Shown: positions 36,754 to 47,257, counted from the stretch's first letter. The stretch is DNA of 64,000 bases from Thiomonas sp. FB-Cd (GCF_000733775.1 NZ_JPOE01000002.1:1488001-1552000); one strand, 5' to 3'. Numbers and translations: made by a program. The notes: generated from the sequence alone by a model not told the origin.

Positions 36754-37890
36754 ATGAACACAACCGATTTTCTACCGCTCACTCGCCCCGATATCGACGA
36801 GGACACCATTGCAGGCGTTGTTGAGGTATTGCGCTCGGGCTGGATCACCACAGGGCCCTGGAACACCAAGTTTGAACAGTCACTATCGGAGTATTTCGGT
36901 GGGCGGCAGGTGCGCACCTTTAACTCCGGCACCGTCACGATGGAGGTGGCCCTACGCATGCTGGGGGTGGGACCGGGCGACGAGGTCATCACCACGCCGC
37001 TGTCCTGGGTGGCCACGGCCAATGTGGTGCTTGCGGTCGGCGCCACGCCGGTATTCGTTGACATCGACCCCATCACCCGCAACATTGACACCGCCGGCAT
37101 CGAAGCGGCCATCACGCCCCGGACCAAGGTCATTCTTCCCGTGCATCTGGCGGGGCTGCCCTGCGATCTGGATGCCATCTTCACCCTTGCGCAGCGGCAC
37201 GGTCTTCGCGTCCTGGAGGACGCTGCGCAGGCCATTGGAAGCACCTGGCGCACGAGACGCATCGGAAGCTTCGGCGATTATTCCTCGTTCAGTTTCCATC
37301 CGAACAAGAATGCAACCAGCATTGAAGGAGGCTGCCTCGTGCTTCCGCCGGATGCCGACCCTGGGCTGGTGGAGCGGCTGCGCCTGCAAGGGGTGCGCCG
37401 TTTCGGCTTGGATGGCATGGACGTGGACGTGCTGGGTTCCAAGGCAAACCTCACCGACGTGGCTGCGCGCGTGGGCTTTGGACAAATGCAACGGGTCGAC
37501 GGTTTCAACCGCCGCCGCACCGCGCTGGCACAAGCGTATTTTGCGCTGCTCGACGCGTTCGGCCTGCCGGCACGTGGCGTACAACTGCCGGTGCGTGATT
37601 TCGAAAGCAGCAACTGGCATATGTTCCAGATCGTGTTGCCTGCAGAGGTGCAGCGCGCCGCGGTGATGCAAGCCCTCAAAGACCGCGGCATCGGCACTGG
37701 CGTGCACTACCCGCCCATCCATTTGTTCACCATGTACCGCAAGCTCGGTTTCGAGCCCGGCCAGTTCCCACATGCGGAGCGCGTGGGAACTGGCATCCTC
37801 ACGCTTCCCCTCTTTCCGGCGATGCGCGATGCCGACATCGCCCGTGTTGCCGAAGCGCTGTCGACAGTGCTGCGAGAATTCGGCCTATGA
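36754..37890 (+). CDS. arnB: UDP-4-amino-4-deoxy-L-arabinose aminotransferase
   Basis: PLP enzyme of the DegT/DnrJ/EryC1/StrS family that transfers the amino group from glutamate to UDP-L-Ara4O. The 378-residue protein has LPLTRPDIDEDTI, GRQVRTFNSGTVTMEVAL, GDEVITTPLSWVATANVVL, the cofactor Asp in VLEDAAQAIGS and the Schiff-base Lys in FSFHPNKNATSIEGG. The C-terminal GTGVHYPPIHLFTMYRKLGF is the acceptor-side loop. The start is ATG 36754. Its stop overlaps the arnC start (ATGA). Confidence 0.94.
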   Translation: MNTTDFLPLTRPDIDEDTIAGVVEVLRSGWITTGPWNTKFEQSLSEYFGGRQVRTFNSGTVTMEVALRMLGVGPGDEVITTPLSWVATANVVLAVGATPVFVDIDPITRNIDTAGIEAAITPRTKVILPVHLAGLPCDLDAIFTLAQRHGLRVLEDAAQAIGSTWRTRRIGSFGDYSSFSFHPNKNATSIEGGCLVLPPDADPGLVERLRLQGVRRFGLDGMDVDVLGSKANLTDVAARVGFGQMQRVDGFNRRRTALAQAYFALLDAFGLPARGVQLPVRDFESSNWHMFQIVLPAEVQRAAVMQALKDRGIGTGVHYPPIHLFTMYRKLGFEPGQFPHAERVGTGILTLPLFPAMRDADIARVAEALSTVLREFGL

Positions 37891-38918
37891 CTAGCAGCCT
37901 TGCCCCCTCCCCGACACTCTCGGTCGTGATTCCCGTGTACAACGAGGAAGCCGGCCTGCCGGCGCTGTTTGCGCGCCTGTATCCGGCGCTTGACGCCCTT
38001 GGCGAGCGCTACGAGGTGATTTTCGTCAACGACGGTAGCCGAGACCGTTCCAGCGCGATGCTGGCGGCGCAGCAAAAGCTGCGCCCGGATGTCACACGTG
38101 CCATCCTGTTCAACGGCAATTATGGCCAGCACATGGCCATCCTGGCTGGCTTTGAGCACACGCGCGGCGATATCGTGGTGACGCTCGACGCCGATCTGCA
38201 AAATCCGCCCGAGGAGATTGCCAAGCTGGTGGCCAAGATGCGCGAAGGCTACGACTATGTTGGAACCATCCGGCGTCAGCGGCAGGACAGCTGGTTTCGG
38301 CGTCACGCCAGCCTCGCGATGAACGGGCTGCGCGAGAAAATCACGCACGTGCAGATGACTGACCAAGGCTGCATGCTGCGCGCCTATGGCCGCGATGTTG
38401 TGGACACCATCAATCGTTGCAGCGAGGTCAACACCTTTGTGCCCGCCCTGGCCTATACGTTTTCACTGCGGCCGACGGAAATCGAAGTGATGCACGAGGA
38501 GCGTGCCGCAGGCGAGTCCAAGTACTCAGTGTTCAAGCTCATCCGGCTGAACTTCGATCTCGTCACTGGCTTTTCGCTCATGCCCCTGCAGTTCATGTCC
38601 TTTCTGGGCATCGGCCTGGCTCTGGCCTCGGGTGCGCTGTTCCTGCTGTTGATGGTTGATCGCATCCTGTTCGGCTCACAGGTGCAGGGGGTGTTTACGC
38701 TCTTTGCCATTACCTTCTGCCTGCTGGGCGTGCTCTTGTTCAGCATTGGATTGCTTGGCGAATATATCGGGCGCATCTACGAACAGGTGCGCGGTCGCCC
38801 ACGCTACGTCGTGCAGGCCATCTTGGACGACACGGCAGGCAGTCAGCGCGCTGTGGCTCCAGAGCCCGCCAGCGCGCTGACCCGCGACGCGGCGCATCAG
38901 TCCATCGCCCACCGCTAG
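37887..38918 (+). CDS. arnC: Undecaprenyl-phosphate 4-deoxy-4-formamido-L-arabinose transferase
   Basis: GT2 enzyme that moves the formylated sugar from UDP to undecaprenyl phosphate at the cytoplasmic face. The 343-residue protein starts LSVVIPVYNEEAGLPALFAR and has VNDGSRDRSSAML, the metal-binding DADLQNPPEEI, and two C-terminal membrane helices (FLGIGLALASGALFLLLMV, ITFCLLGVLLFSIGLLGEYI). It overlaps arnB by 4 bp and lies 6 bp before the formyltransferase gene. Confidence 0.94.
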   Translation: MTSSLAPSPTLSVVIPVYNEEAGLPALFARLYPALDALGERYEVIFVNDGSRDRSSAMLAAQQKLRPDVTRAILFNGNYGQHMAILAGFEHTRGDIVVTLDADLQNPPEEIAKLVAKMREGYDYVGTIRRQRQDSWFRRHASLAMNGLREKITHVQMTDQGCMLRAYGRDVVDTINRCSEVNTFVPALAYTFSLRPTEIEVMHEERAAGESKYSVFKLIRLNFDLVTGFSLMPLQFMSFLGIGLALASGALFLLLMVDRILFGSQVQGVFTLFAITFCLLGVLLFSIGLLGEYIGRIYEQVRGRPRYVVQAILDDTAGSQRAVAPEPASALTRDAAHQSIAHR

Positions 38919-38924
38919 GCACCC

Positions 38925-39854
38925 ATGCGCGCTGTCGTTTTTGCTTACCACAACGTCGGTGTCCGCTGCCTGCGCACCCTCTTGGCACGCGGCATGCAGG
39001 TCGACCTCGTCGTCACCCATCCCGATGATCCGGCTGAGGCCCAGTGGTTCGACAGCGTCGCAGCCGTGGCGCGCGAGCATGGCATTTTGGTGGAGTTCGT
39101 GGACCAAACCATTGCGCCCGCAGTGCTGGAGCGCGTCAAGCGACTTGAGCCGGATTATGTCTTTTCCTTTTACTTCCGACGCATGCTGCCGGTTGAATTG
39201 CTGCAAGCGGCGCGGGTCGCTGCGCTGAACATGCACGGCTCGCTGCTGCCCAAGTACCGAGGCCGAGCCCCGGTGAACTGGGCGGTGCTCCACGGCGAAG
39301 CCGAAACCGGAGCCACGCTGCACATCATGCAGGCCAAGCCCGATGCGGGCGACATCGTGGCTCAGCAGGCTGTGCCGATCCTGCCCGATGACACGGCAAA
39401 GGACGTCTTCGACAAGGTGACGGTTGCCGCCGAAATTGCCCTATGGGGTGTGCTGCCCCAATTGCAACGCGGCGTGGTACCGCGCCAGCGCAACGATCTG
39501 GCCCAGGGCAGCTACTTCGGCGGACGCAAGCCTGAGGACGGATGCATCGACTGGCATCGGCACGCGCAAGCCATCTACAACCTCATCCGGGCAGTCGCCC
39601 CGCCCTACCCTGGTGCGTTTTTCAGCGTCTCTGGCCATCGCCTCATTGTCGCGCGCGCGCGCCTGGCGCAGCCAGAGATTGCCGCACTGCTGCCCGCAGC
39701 CAGCACGCTCGGGCTCCATGTGGCTGGCGGCCACGCCCTCGGCAAGAGCGGTGACGGCGGCATTGTCCATCTGCTTGAACTCTGGGACGCAAACCAGCCA
39801 GGCATCGCCTTGAACACCCGACAGATTTCGGAACTCGCAGGACACACCCCATGA
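38925..39854 (+). CDS. arnA: ArnA formyltransferase domain as a separate protein
   Basis: Formylates UDP-L-Ara4N using 10-formyltetrahydrofolate. The 309 residues correspond to the N-terminal half of the 660-residue E. coli ArnA. The catalytic Asn/His are in LNMHGSLLPKYRGRAPVNW and the Asp in AKPDAGDIVAQQ; a C-terminal subdomain follows (YFGGRKPEDGCIDWH). The second half is encoded next door, with an ATGA overlap, so the bifunctional enzyme is split into two polypeptides here. Confidence 0.92.
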   Translation: MRAVVFAYHNVGVRCLRTLLARGMQVDLVVTHPDDPAEAQWFDSVAAVAREHGILVEFVDQTIAPAVLERVKRLEPDYVFSFYFRRMLPVELLQAARVAALNMHGSLLPKYRGRAPVNWAVLHGEAETGATLHIMQAKPDAGDIVAQQAVPILPDDTAKDVFDKVTVAAEIALWGVLPQLQRGVVPRQRNDLAQGSYFGGRKPEDGCIDWHRHAQAIYNLIRAVAPPYPGAFFSVSGHRLIVARARLAQPEIAALLPAASTLGLHVAGGHALGKSGDGGIVHLLELWDANQPGIALNTRQISELAGHTP

Positions 39855-40906
39855 AAAAAATCCTCATCCTCGGCGTCAACGGCTTCATTGGCCATCACCT
39901 GTCCAAGCGCATCCTCGCGACCACCGATTGGGAGGTCTACGGGATGGACATGAATACCGACCGTATCGAAGACGTTCTGGGAAGCCCGCGCTTCAAGTTC
40001 TTCGAAGGCGACATCACCATCAACAAGGAGTGGATCGAATACCACGTGCGCAAATGCGACGTGATCCTTCCGCTGGTGGCCATTGCCACGCCGGCCACGT
40101 ACGTGAAGGCGCCGCTGAAGGTATTCGAGCTGGATTTCGAGGCCAATCTGCCGATCGTGCGCGCAGCGGTCAAACACGGCAAGCGTCTTGTTTTTCCGTC
40201 CACGTCCGAGGTCTACGGCATGTGCACCGACGCCGAATTCGATCCCGATCACTCCCCATTGATCTATGGACCGATCAACAAGCCGCGCTGGATCTATGCC
40301 TGTTCCAAGCAGCTGATGGATCGTGTCATTGCCGGTTATGGCCAGCAGGAAGGCTTGGACTACACGCTGTTTCGCCCATTCAACTGGATCGGCGCCGGGC
40401 TGGATACCATTCATTCGGCCAAGGAAGGCAGCTCGCGGGTCGTCACCCAGTTCCTTGGGCATATCGTGCGTGGCGAAAACATCAGCCTGGTCGACGGGGG
40501 GCAGCAAAAACGTGCGTTCACGGATATCGATGACGGCATCGATGCGCTCATGCGCGTCATCGAAAATCCCGGCGGCGTGGCCGCAGGCAAGATTTACAAC
40601 ATCGGCAACCCTGCAAACAACTATTCGGTCCGTGATTTGGCCCAGCGCATGCTGCGTCTGGCTGCCGAATTCCCCGAATATGCCGAATCTGCCCGCAAGG
40701 TGGAACTGGTTGAGACCAGCTCCGGCGCCTACTACGGCACGGGCTATCAGGATGTGCAGAGCCGTGTGCCCAAAATCACCAACACGATGCAAGATCTCGA
40801 TTGGTCTCCGAAGACCGATATGGACACCGCACTGCGAAAAATCTTCCAAGCCTATCGCGGCCAGATCGCGCAGGCTCGCGCCCTGATGGACGAAGCCGGA
40901 AACTGA
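39851..40906 (+). CDS. arnA: ArnA UDP-glucuronate decarboxylase domain as a separate protein
   Basis: NAD-dependent SDR that oxidises and decarboxylates UDP-glucuronate to UDP-L-Ara4O. The 351 residues match the C-terminal half of E. coli ArnA. The Rossmann motif is LGVNGFIGHHL, and WIEYHVRKCDVILPLVAIAT, the catalytic FPSTSEVYGMC, and PRWIYACSKQLMDRVIAGYG are all present; YYGTGYQDVQSR is the C-terminal substrate loop. UDP-glucose dehydrogenase, which would supply the substrate, is not in the window. It is translationally coupled to the formyltransferase gene. Confidence 0.93.
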   Translation: MKKILILGVNGFIGHHLSKRILATTDWEVYGMDMNTDRIEDVLGSPRFKFFEGDITINKEWIEYHVRKCDVILPLVAIATPATYVKAPLKVFELDFEANLPIVRAAVKHGKRLVFPSTSEVYGMCTDAEFDPDHSPLIYGPINKPRWIYACSKQLMDRVIAGYGQQEGLDYTLFRPFNWIGAGLDTIHSAKEGSSRVVTQFLGHIVRGENISLVDGGQQKRAFTDIDDGIDALMRVIENPGGVAAGKIYNIGNPANNYSVRDLAQRMLRLAAEFPEYAESARKVELVETSSGAYYGTGYQDVQSRVPKITNTMQDLDWSPKTDMDTALRKIFQAYRGQIAQARALMDEAGN

Positions 40907-40933
40907 CACGCCCTTCAAACTCCACGGCACGCC

Positions 40934-41860
40934 ATGCCCTTTCTCGCTCTCAAGGTCGACGTCGACACGCTGCGCGGCACCCAGGAAGGTGTGCCCACCT
41001 TGCTGCGCCTGCTCTCGCGGCACAAATTGCGCGCAAGCTTCCTGTTCAGCCTCGGTCCCGACCACACGGGGCGCGCGCTCAAGCGCGTGTTCCGCCCCGG
41101 ATTTCTAGCCAAGGTGCGGCGCACATCCGTGACCAGCCATTACGGACTCAAGACATTGCTTTACGGCACCCTTTTGCCGGGGCCGGATATCGGGCGCCTG
41201 GCGGCCGAACCGATGCGAGCGACCTATCGCGCTGGACATGAAGCCGGTGTGCACACCTGGGACCACATCCTTTGGCAAGACTACGTGGCCGGCAAGGGTC
41301 CCGAATGGACACGCAAGCAGATGCGCCTGGCCGTGGACCGCTTTGGCGAGATTTTTGGCCGTAAGCCCCTCGTACACGGAGCGGCCGGCTGGCAGATGAA
41401 CGACTCCGCCTACATGCTCGAGCGCGAGCTCGGATTCACCCTTGCTTCCGACGGCCGCGGCAAGACGCCCTACATGCCGCTCGTCAATGGTCGCCCTGTC
41501 GGGGTCCCGCAACTGCCCACCACCCTGCCCACGTTGGACGAGCTCATCGGCGTGGACGACATCACATCGGCGAATGTTGCCAAACGTATCCTTGAACGAT
41601 CGCTCGATGGACGGGACCACGTGTACACGCTGCATGCCGAACTCGAAGGCGGCCAGCTTGCGCCCGTGTTCGATGATCTGCTTGCGGGCTGGACCGCAGC
41701 CGGTCTTCGGATCGGCAGCCTGTCCGACTATGCCGCGACGCTGGATCTGAATGCCCTGCCGCACAAGGCCGTCGGCTTGGGCGCTATCCCTGGGCGCAGC
41801 GGCACCTTGGCGGTGCCTCTGTGCACGGACACGGAGGCCGGCCAAACGGCGAACCGCTGA
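40934..41860 (+). CDS. arnD: 4-deoxy-4-formamido-L-arabinose-phosphoundecaprenol deformylase
   Basis: Polysaccharide-deacetylase (NodB-like) protein that removes the formyl group from the lipid-linked sugar before flipping. The 308-residue protein begins FLALKVDVDTLRGTQEGVP, with the metal-binding Asp pair, and has KLRASFLFSLGPDHTGRA, the zinc His residues in AGHEAGVHTWDHILWQD, and FGRKPLVHGAAGWQMND. It is 27 bp after the decarboxylase gene and closes the arn operon. The next gene, acs, is on the other strand. Confidence 0.92.
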   Translation: MPFLALKVDVDTLRGTQEGVPTLLRLLSRHKLRASFLFSLGPDHTGRALKRVFRPGFLAKVRRTSVTSHYGLKTLLYGTLLPGPDIGRLAAEPMRATYRAGHEAGVHTWDHILWQDYVAGKGPEWTRKQMRLAVDRFGEIFGRKPLVHGAAGWQMNDSAYMLERELGFTLASDGRGKTPYMPLVNGRPVGVPQLPTTLPTLDELIGVDDITSANVAKRILERSLDGRDHVYTLHAELEGGQLAPVFDDLLAGWTAAGLRIGSLSDYAATLDLNALPHKAVGLGAIPGRSGTLAVPLCTDTEAGQTANR

Positions 41861-41953
41861 GGCGGGAACGGCGCTTTCCCCGCGCGCCATCCACGCAAAC
41901 ATGCACCCCGTGAGCCCTCCCCCGCAAAGGGGAGGACGGGGGCCCAATCGGCG

Positions 41954-43936
41954 TCAGTGGTTGCGGGCGAGTTGCTCCAGGATTGCCGGATTTTCCAGGG
42001 TTGAGGTGTCCTGGGTGATGGTCTCCCCCTTGGCCAAGGTGCGCAGCAGCCGGCGCATGATCTTGCCGGAGCGGGTCTTGGGCAGGTTGTCACCAAAACG
42101 AATGTCTTTGGGCTTGGCGATGGGGCCGATCTCCTTGCCCACGTGATTGCGCAATTCGTGCGCAATCTGCAAAGCCTCCTCGCCAACCGGGACGGGCCGC
42201 TTGAGCACGACGAATGCGCAAACTGCCTCGCCCGTGAGTTCGTCCGGACGCCCCACCACGGCGGCTTCGGCCACCAGCGGATGTGACACCAGCGCGGACT
42301 CGATTTCCATCGTGCCCATGCGGTGCCCCGACACGTTGAGCACGTCGTCGATACGGCCGGTTATGGTGAAGTATCCCGTGTGCGCATCGCGGATGGCGCC
42401 GTCGCCTGCAAGGTAATAGCCTTGCAGCTCTTCCGGGTAGTAGCTCTTCTTGAAACGCTCGGGGTCTCCATAAATGGTGCGGATCATGGCCGGCCAAGGC
42501 TTCTTGATCACAAGAATGCCACCCGTACCCCATGGCAGATCGTGCCCGGTCTCGTCCACCACTTCCGCAAAGATGCCCGGCAGCGGCAAGGTACAGGACC
42601 CTGGCACCATCGGCGTAGCCCCGGGCAGCGGGCTCATCATGTGCCCACCGGTCTCCGTCTGCCACCACGTGTCGACAATGGGGCAGCGCCCGCCACCGAT
42701 GTGCTCGTAGTACCACTCCCAGGCCGCAGGATTGATCGGCTCGCCCACGGTGCCAAGAATGCGCAGCGAATCCAGCTTGTAGTTGCGCGGATGGGCCGCC
42801 GCGTTCGTCTCGGCTGCCTTGATCAGCGAGCGGATCGCCGTGGGCGCCGTGTAGAAGACCGTCACCTTGTGATTCTGGATCATTTTCCAGAAGCGCCCGG
42901 CATCAGGATAGGTTGGCACGCCCTCGAACACCACTTCGGTGGCGCCGCAAGCCAGTGGACCATAGGTGATGTAGCTGTGACCGGTGACCCAGCCAATGTC
43001 TGCCGTGCACCAGAACAGGTCGTCGTCACGAATATCGAAGGTCCACAACATCGTGAGCTGCGTCCACAACAGATAACCCGCGGTCGAGTGCTGAACGCCT
43101 TTGGGTTTGCCCGTGGATCCCGATGTGTACAGCAGGAACAGTGGATGCTCAGCCTCCACCCACTCGGGCGGGCAATCCGCGCTCTGCCCTTCCACCAGTT
43201 CATGCATCCACAGGTCGCCCTTCGCATTGAACGCTACATTGCCGCCGGTGCGCCGATACACAACCACGTTGCGCACGGTGTCGCAGCCGCCGAGACCCAG
43301 CGCCTCGTCGACGATAGCCTTCAGGGGCAACGACTTGCCGCCGCGTCGCTGCTCATCGGCCGTGATCACCAGCACGGCACCTGCATCCTCAATGCGGTCG
43401 CGAAGCGATTGTGCGGAAAACCCGCCGAACACGACAGAGTGCGTGGCACCGATGCGGGCACAAGCCTGCATCGCGATCACCCCCTCCACGGACATGGGCA
43501 TATAGATGATCACGCGATCACCCTTTTTCACACCCAGACTCTTGAGCGCGTTGGCAAACTTCGCCGTGCGCTCCAGCAACTCAGCGTAACTCACACGGGT
43601 GACGGCGCCGTCGTCAGCCTCAAACACGATGGCAGTCTTACTGCCCTTGCCCGCCAGCACATGCCGGTCCAGGCAGTTGTAGGACACATTGAGCCGGCCA
43701 TCGGCAAACCATTTGAAGAACGGCGCTCCGCTGGAATCCAGCGTCTGGGTGAACGGCTTGTGCCAGTGCAGGTGCTCACGCGCCAAGCGCGCCCAGAATC
43801 CTTCAAAGTCGCCTTCCGCCTCCGCCACCAGTTTGCGATAGGCATCCATGCCTGAAATGCGCGCTCGCTGGACGGCCTCTGGCGAGGGGTAATAGGTCTT
43901 CAGGACGTGATGCTCGGGGGCTTGTTGTTCGGTCAT
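41954..43936 (-). CDS. acs: Acetyl-CoA synthetase
   Basis: AMP-forming ligase that converts acetate, ATP and CoA to acetyl-CoA. The 660-residue protein has [15 protein letters not shown], the P-loop-like [31 protein letters not shown], and [16 protein letters not shown]. The C-terminal domain holds [15 protein letters not shown] and the [14 protein letters not shown] motif, whose Lys is the site acetylated by Pat-type enzymes in other bacteria. It is monocistronic and convergent with arnD. Confidence 0.97.
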   Translation of the reverse strand: MTEQQAPEHHVLKTYYPSPEAVQRARISGMDAYRKLVAEAEGDFEGFWARLAREHLHWHKPFTQTLDSSGAPFFKWFADGRLNVSYNCLDRHVLAGKGSKTAIVFEADDGAVTRVSYAELLERTAKFANALKSLGVKKGDRVIIYMPMSVEGVIAMQACARIGATHSVVFGGFSAQSLRDRIEDAGAVLVITADEQRRGGKSLPLKAIVDEALGLGGCDTVRNVVVYRRTGGNVAFNAKGDLWMHELVEGQSADCPPEWVEAEHPLFLLYTSGSTGKPKGVQHSTAGYLLWTQLTMLWTFDIRDDDLFWCTADIGWVTGHSYITYGPLACGATEVVFEGVPTYPDAGRFWKMIQNHKVTVFYTAPTAIRSLIKAAETNAAAHPRNYKLDSLRILGTVGEPINPAAWEWYYEHIGGGRCPIVDTWWQTETGGHMMSPLPGATPMVPGSCTLPLPGIFAEVVDETGHDLPWGTGGILVIKKPWPAMIRTIYGDPERFKKSYYPEELQGYYLAGDGAIRDAHTGYFTITGRIDDVLNVSGHRMGTMEIESALVSHPLVAEAAVVGRPDELTGEAVCAFVVLKRPVPVGEEALQIAHELRNHVGKEIGPIAKPKDIRFGDNLPKTRSGKIMRRLLRTLAKGETITQDTSTLENPAILEQLARNH

Positions 43937-44149
43937 GGTTGTCTCCAGGTTTGCCAGACTGCGTCAACTTGTCGGGGCCATGGCCGCTGAATTTTGCGGC
44001 ACACCCGCCCTTACTTATTGTGTTTGTTCGAGATTGTGTATCGCCTGCTCTTACACGCCCCTGACGCTGCAAGGCTTGGAAAGACTCGATCGCCCGAAAA
44101 TTCGACCTACTTACAATCATTCACGACTTCGTAACGGCCGGACAACGCC

Positions 44150-44815
44150 ATGACCCAACCCAATGCACGCAGTGGACCGCCGATGATTCCGCGGCTCCTG
44201 TTCATGAGCCGGTGGCTCCAGCTTCCGCTGTATCTGGGACTCATCCTGGCGCTTGGGGTGTACGTCTTCCATTTCTGGAAGGAGCTGGTCGATCTGACCG
44301 GCGCCGCCATGGGAAACCAGGCCGCGCTCCAGCACCTGCTTGAAGCCGTTGCGGTGCGCAATCCGCTTCCACCCGAGGGGGCCCTGGCTGTTGCGTCCGC
44401 CCACGCCGCAGCCCCCAAACTCACCGAGACGACCATCATGCTGGTCGTGCTCAGCCTGATCGATGTGGTGATGATTGCCAACTTGCTGATCATGGTCATC
44501 GTCGGCGGCTACGAGACCTTTGTTTCACGCATGTATCTGGAAGGCCATCCCGACCACCCGGAGTGGTTGTCACACGTGAATGCATCCGTGCTCAAGGTCA
44601 AGCTGGCCATGGCCATCATCGGAATCTCGTCGATCCACCTGCTGCGGACATTCATCAATGCCGACGCCTACAGCGTCAAGGCATTGGTGGCCCAAACCAC
44701 GATTCACCTCACGTTCCTGGCGTCCGCACTGGCCATCGCCTACACCGACCGGGTCATGAGCCGCACCATCCACGACTACCAGGCGGCGCAGGAACGAGAC
44801 GCGGACAGACATTGA
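44150..44815 (+). CDS. UPF0114 (YqhA-like) membrane protein
   Basis: A 221-residue inner-membrane protein with about four helices (LQLPLYLGLILALGVYVFHF, TIMLVVLSLIDVVMIANLLI, LAMAIIGISSIHLLRTFI, IHLTFLASALAIAYTDRV). The family signatures RWLQLPLYLGL, MVIVGGYETFVSR and SSIHLLR are present. No biochemical function is established for the family. A loop rich in Ala (residues 75-95) is longer than in E. coli YqhA. It lies 76 bp before fumarase on the same strand. Confidence 0.88.
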   Translation: MTQPNARSGPPMIPRLLFMSRWLQLPLYLGLILALGVYVFHFWKELVDLTGAAMGNQAALQHLLEAVAVRNPLPPEGALAVASAHAAAPKLTETTIMLVVLSLIDVVMIANLLIMVIVGGYETFVSRMYLEGHPDHPEWLSHVNASVLKVKLAMAIIGISSIHLLRTFINADAYSVKALVAQTTIHLTFLASALAIAYTDRVMSRTIHDYQAAQERDADRH

Positions 44816-44890
44816 GGGCCGAGGAGTTCGATACGGTCCTAAGATTCGGGGATACCCTGAACTGACAATGACCTCTCGGAGACCACCATC

Positions 44891-46420
44891 ATGTCCACCA
44901 CTGTCATCCGCCAAGACGACCTGGTCGAAAGCATCGCCGCCGCCCTTCAATTCATCAGCTACTACCACCCCGCCGACTACATCAAACATCTGGCGCTCGC
45001 CTACGAGCGCGAGCGCAGCGCTGCAGCCAAGGACGCCATTGCCCAGCTACTGACCAACAGCCGCATGTGTGCCGAAGGCAAGCGCCCCATCTGCCAGGAT
45101 ACCGGGATTGTCAATGTGTTCCTCAAGATCGGCATGGGTGTGCGCTTCGAGGGCCTGACAGGCAGCCTGCAAGACGCGGTGGACGCGGGCGTACGCCTGG
45201 GCTACCTCAATCCGGACAACAAGCTGCGCGCATCCATCCTTGACGACCCGCTGTTCGAGCGCAAGAACACGCGCGACAACACCCCCGCCGTGCTCCATGT
45301 CGAACTGGTTCCGGGCAACACCATGGATGTAACCGTGGCGGCCAAGGGCGGCGGCTCGGAGGCCAAAAGCAAGTTCGCCATGCTCAACCCCTCGGACAGC
45401 CTGGTGGACTGGGTCCTGACCACGGTGCCGACGATGGGTGCTGGCTGGTGTCCGCCGGGCATGCTCGGCATTGGCATCGGCGGCACGGCTGAAAAGGCCA
45501 TGCTCATGGCCAAGCAAGCGCTGATGGAAGACCTCGACATGAGCGAGTTGCTCACGCGCGGCGCGCGCGACAAGTACGAAGAACTGCGCATCGAACTCTA
45601 CGAAAAGGTCAACGCCCTGGGCATTGGCGCCCAAGGCTTGGGAGGGCTCACCACGGTGCTCGACGTCAAGATCAAGCACTGGCCCTGTCATGCGGCGAAT
45701 CTTCCCGTGGCGCTGATCCCGAATTGCGCCGCAACCCGCCACGCCCATTTTGTGATGGACGGTCAAGGCCCGGTGTACCTCGAACCGCCCAGCCTCAGCC
45801 TTTGGCCCGACGTGCGCTGGGCCCCGGACTACGACAAGAGCCGCCGGGTCGACCTCGACACCCTGAGTTCTGCGGACGTGGCGGCTTTCAAGCCGGGGGA
45901 AACGCTTTTGTTGAACGGCAAGCTCCTGACCGGGCGCGACGCAGCGCACAAGCGTATCGCCGACCTGCTGGCCCGCGGCGAGAAGCTGCCCGTCGATTTC
46001 ACCAATCGCGTCATCTACTACGTGGGCCCTGTGGATCCGGTGCGCGATGAGGTGGTTGGTCCCGCCGGGCCAACCACCGCCACGCGAATGGACAAGTTCA
46101 CCGAAATGATGCTGGCCCAGACCGGACTGATCGCCATGATCGGCAAGGCCGAACGCGGCCCAACCGGCATCGAGGCGATCCGTAAGCACAAGAGCGCCTA
46201 CCTCATGGCCGTCGGCGGCGCCGCCTACCTGGTTGCCAAGGCAATCAAGTCGAGCCGCCTCGTCGCCTTCGGCGATCTGGGCATGGAAGCGATCTATGAG
46301 TTCGAGGTCAAGGACATGCCCGTGACGGTTGCGGTCGACTCCGAGGGCACTTCGGTGCACAAAACGGGACCTGCCGAGTGGCGTGCGCGCATCGGCAAGA
46401 TTCCGGTGACCGTCGCTTGA
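44891..46420 (+). CDS. Class I fumarate hydratase (iron-sulfur)
   Basis: Converts fumarate to malate in the TCA cycle using a 4Fe-4S cluster. The 509-residue single-chain protein has PICQDTGIVNVFLKIG and MGAGWCPPGMLGIGIGG with cluster-ligand Cys candidates, and HAANLPVALIPNCAATRHAH. The C-terminal beta domain contains KLPVDFTNRVIYYVGPVDPV, GPAGPTTATRMDKFTEMML and the ending ESV-type KTGPAEWRARIG. It is of the FumA/FumB type. The cluster makes it oxygen- and superoxide-sensitive, unlike FumC. The murI-xth frame follows 2 bp later. Confidence 0.95.
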   Translation: MSTTVIRQDDLVESIAAALQFISYYHPADYIKHLALAYERERSAAAKDAIAQLLTNSRMCAEGKRPICQDTGIVNVFLKIGMGVRFEGLTGSLQDAVDAGVRLGYLNPDNKLRASILDDPLFERKNTRDNTPAVLHVELVPGNTMDVTVAAKGGGSEAKSKFAMLNPSDSLVDWVLTTVPTMGAGWCPPGMLGIGIGGTAEKAMLMAKQALMEDLDMSELLTRGARDKYEELRIELYEKVNALGIGAQGLGGLTTVLDVKIKHWPCHAANLPVALIPNCAATRHAHFVMDGQGPVYLEPPSLSLWPDVRWAPDYDKSRRVDLDTLSSADVAAFKPGETLLLNGKLLTGRDAAHKRIADLLARGEKLPVDFTNRVIYYVGPVDPVRDEVVGPAGPTTATRMDKFTEMMLAQTGLIAMIGKAERGPTGIEAIRKHKSAYLMAVGGAAYLVAKAIKSSRLVAFGDLGMEAIYEFEVKDMPVTVAVDSEGTSVHKTGPAEWRARIGKIPVTVA

Positions 46421-46422
46421 CG

Positions 46423-47257
46423 ATGGCGCAGACCGGGGATGCCACGCCTGGGCCATCGCGTATTGGCGTCTTCGATTCGGGCGTGGGAGGGCTGACCGTC
46501 CTTGCCGCGCTGCACCTTCGGCTTCCAGGCGCCACGCTGATCTACGCCGCCGACTCGGCGTACGCACCCTATGGCGAGCGCGATCCCGCCTATGTGCAGC
46601 AGCGCAGCATCGAGCTCACACGCTTTTTGCTGGCCCACGGCGCGCAGGCCATCGTCGTGGCGTGCAACACGGCCACAGCACTTGCCATCGCCGAATTGCG
46701 ACGCACCTGGCCACACGTGCCCTTCATCGGCATCGAGCCTGCCATCAAACCTGCCCTGACCATGGCACACGGCAGGCCCGTGGGCGTCTTGGCAACCCCT
46801 GCCACGCTGTCCTCACCGCGCTTCCAGGCCCTGCTGCAAGCCCACGCCGGCCGGGCTGAGGTCCTTATTCAGCCTTGCCCGGGGTTGGCTGAAGCAATCG
46901 AAACCCGTGGACCAGAGTCCGTTGAGACGACGACCCTGGTGCGGCGCTTCTGCGCGCCCCTGCGCAAAGCTGATTGCGCCACAGTGGTGCTCGGTTGCAC
47001 CCACTACCCGCTGATCGCGAAAGCACTGCATGACGCGCTCGATGCGCCCGCCAGGCCGGTCAACCTCGTCGACCCGGCTCACGCCGTGGCGGCGCAAACC
47101 CAACGGGTTCTCGACACGCTGCCACGGGCAGGCGCGGCATCAGCCCAGGAACACGCACTCCAGGCGTGGACAAACGGGGATCCGATCGCGTTGGAGCGCA
47201 TCGCCAAGGCCTGCGGTCTCGATGACATGATCGTGCACCCCATGCCCCCCCACGTGA
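46423..47257 (+). CDS. murI: Glutamate racemase (frame continues into xth)
   Basis: Makes D-glutamate for peptidoglycan. Residues 1-277 include IGVFDSGVGGLTVL with the first catalytic region, SAYAPYGERD, VVACNTATALAIAEL (catalytic Cys), GIEPAIKP and CTHYPLI with the second Cys. The family normally ends near LDDMIVHPMPP. Here the frame does not stop but runs through a linker into exonuclease III. A run of seven C at 47245-47251 precedes this; with six C the frame would stop at TGA 47255-47257. I therefore place the likely end there. A natural fusion cannot be excluded. Confidence 0.85.
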
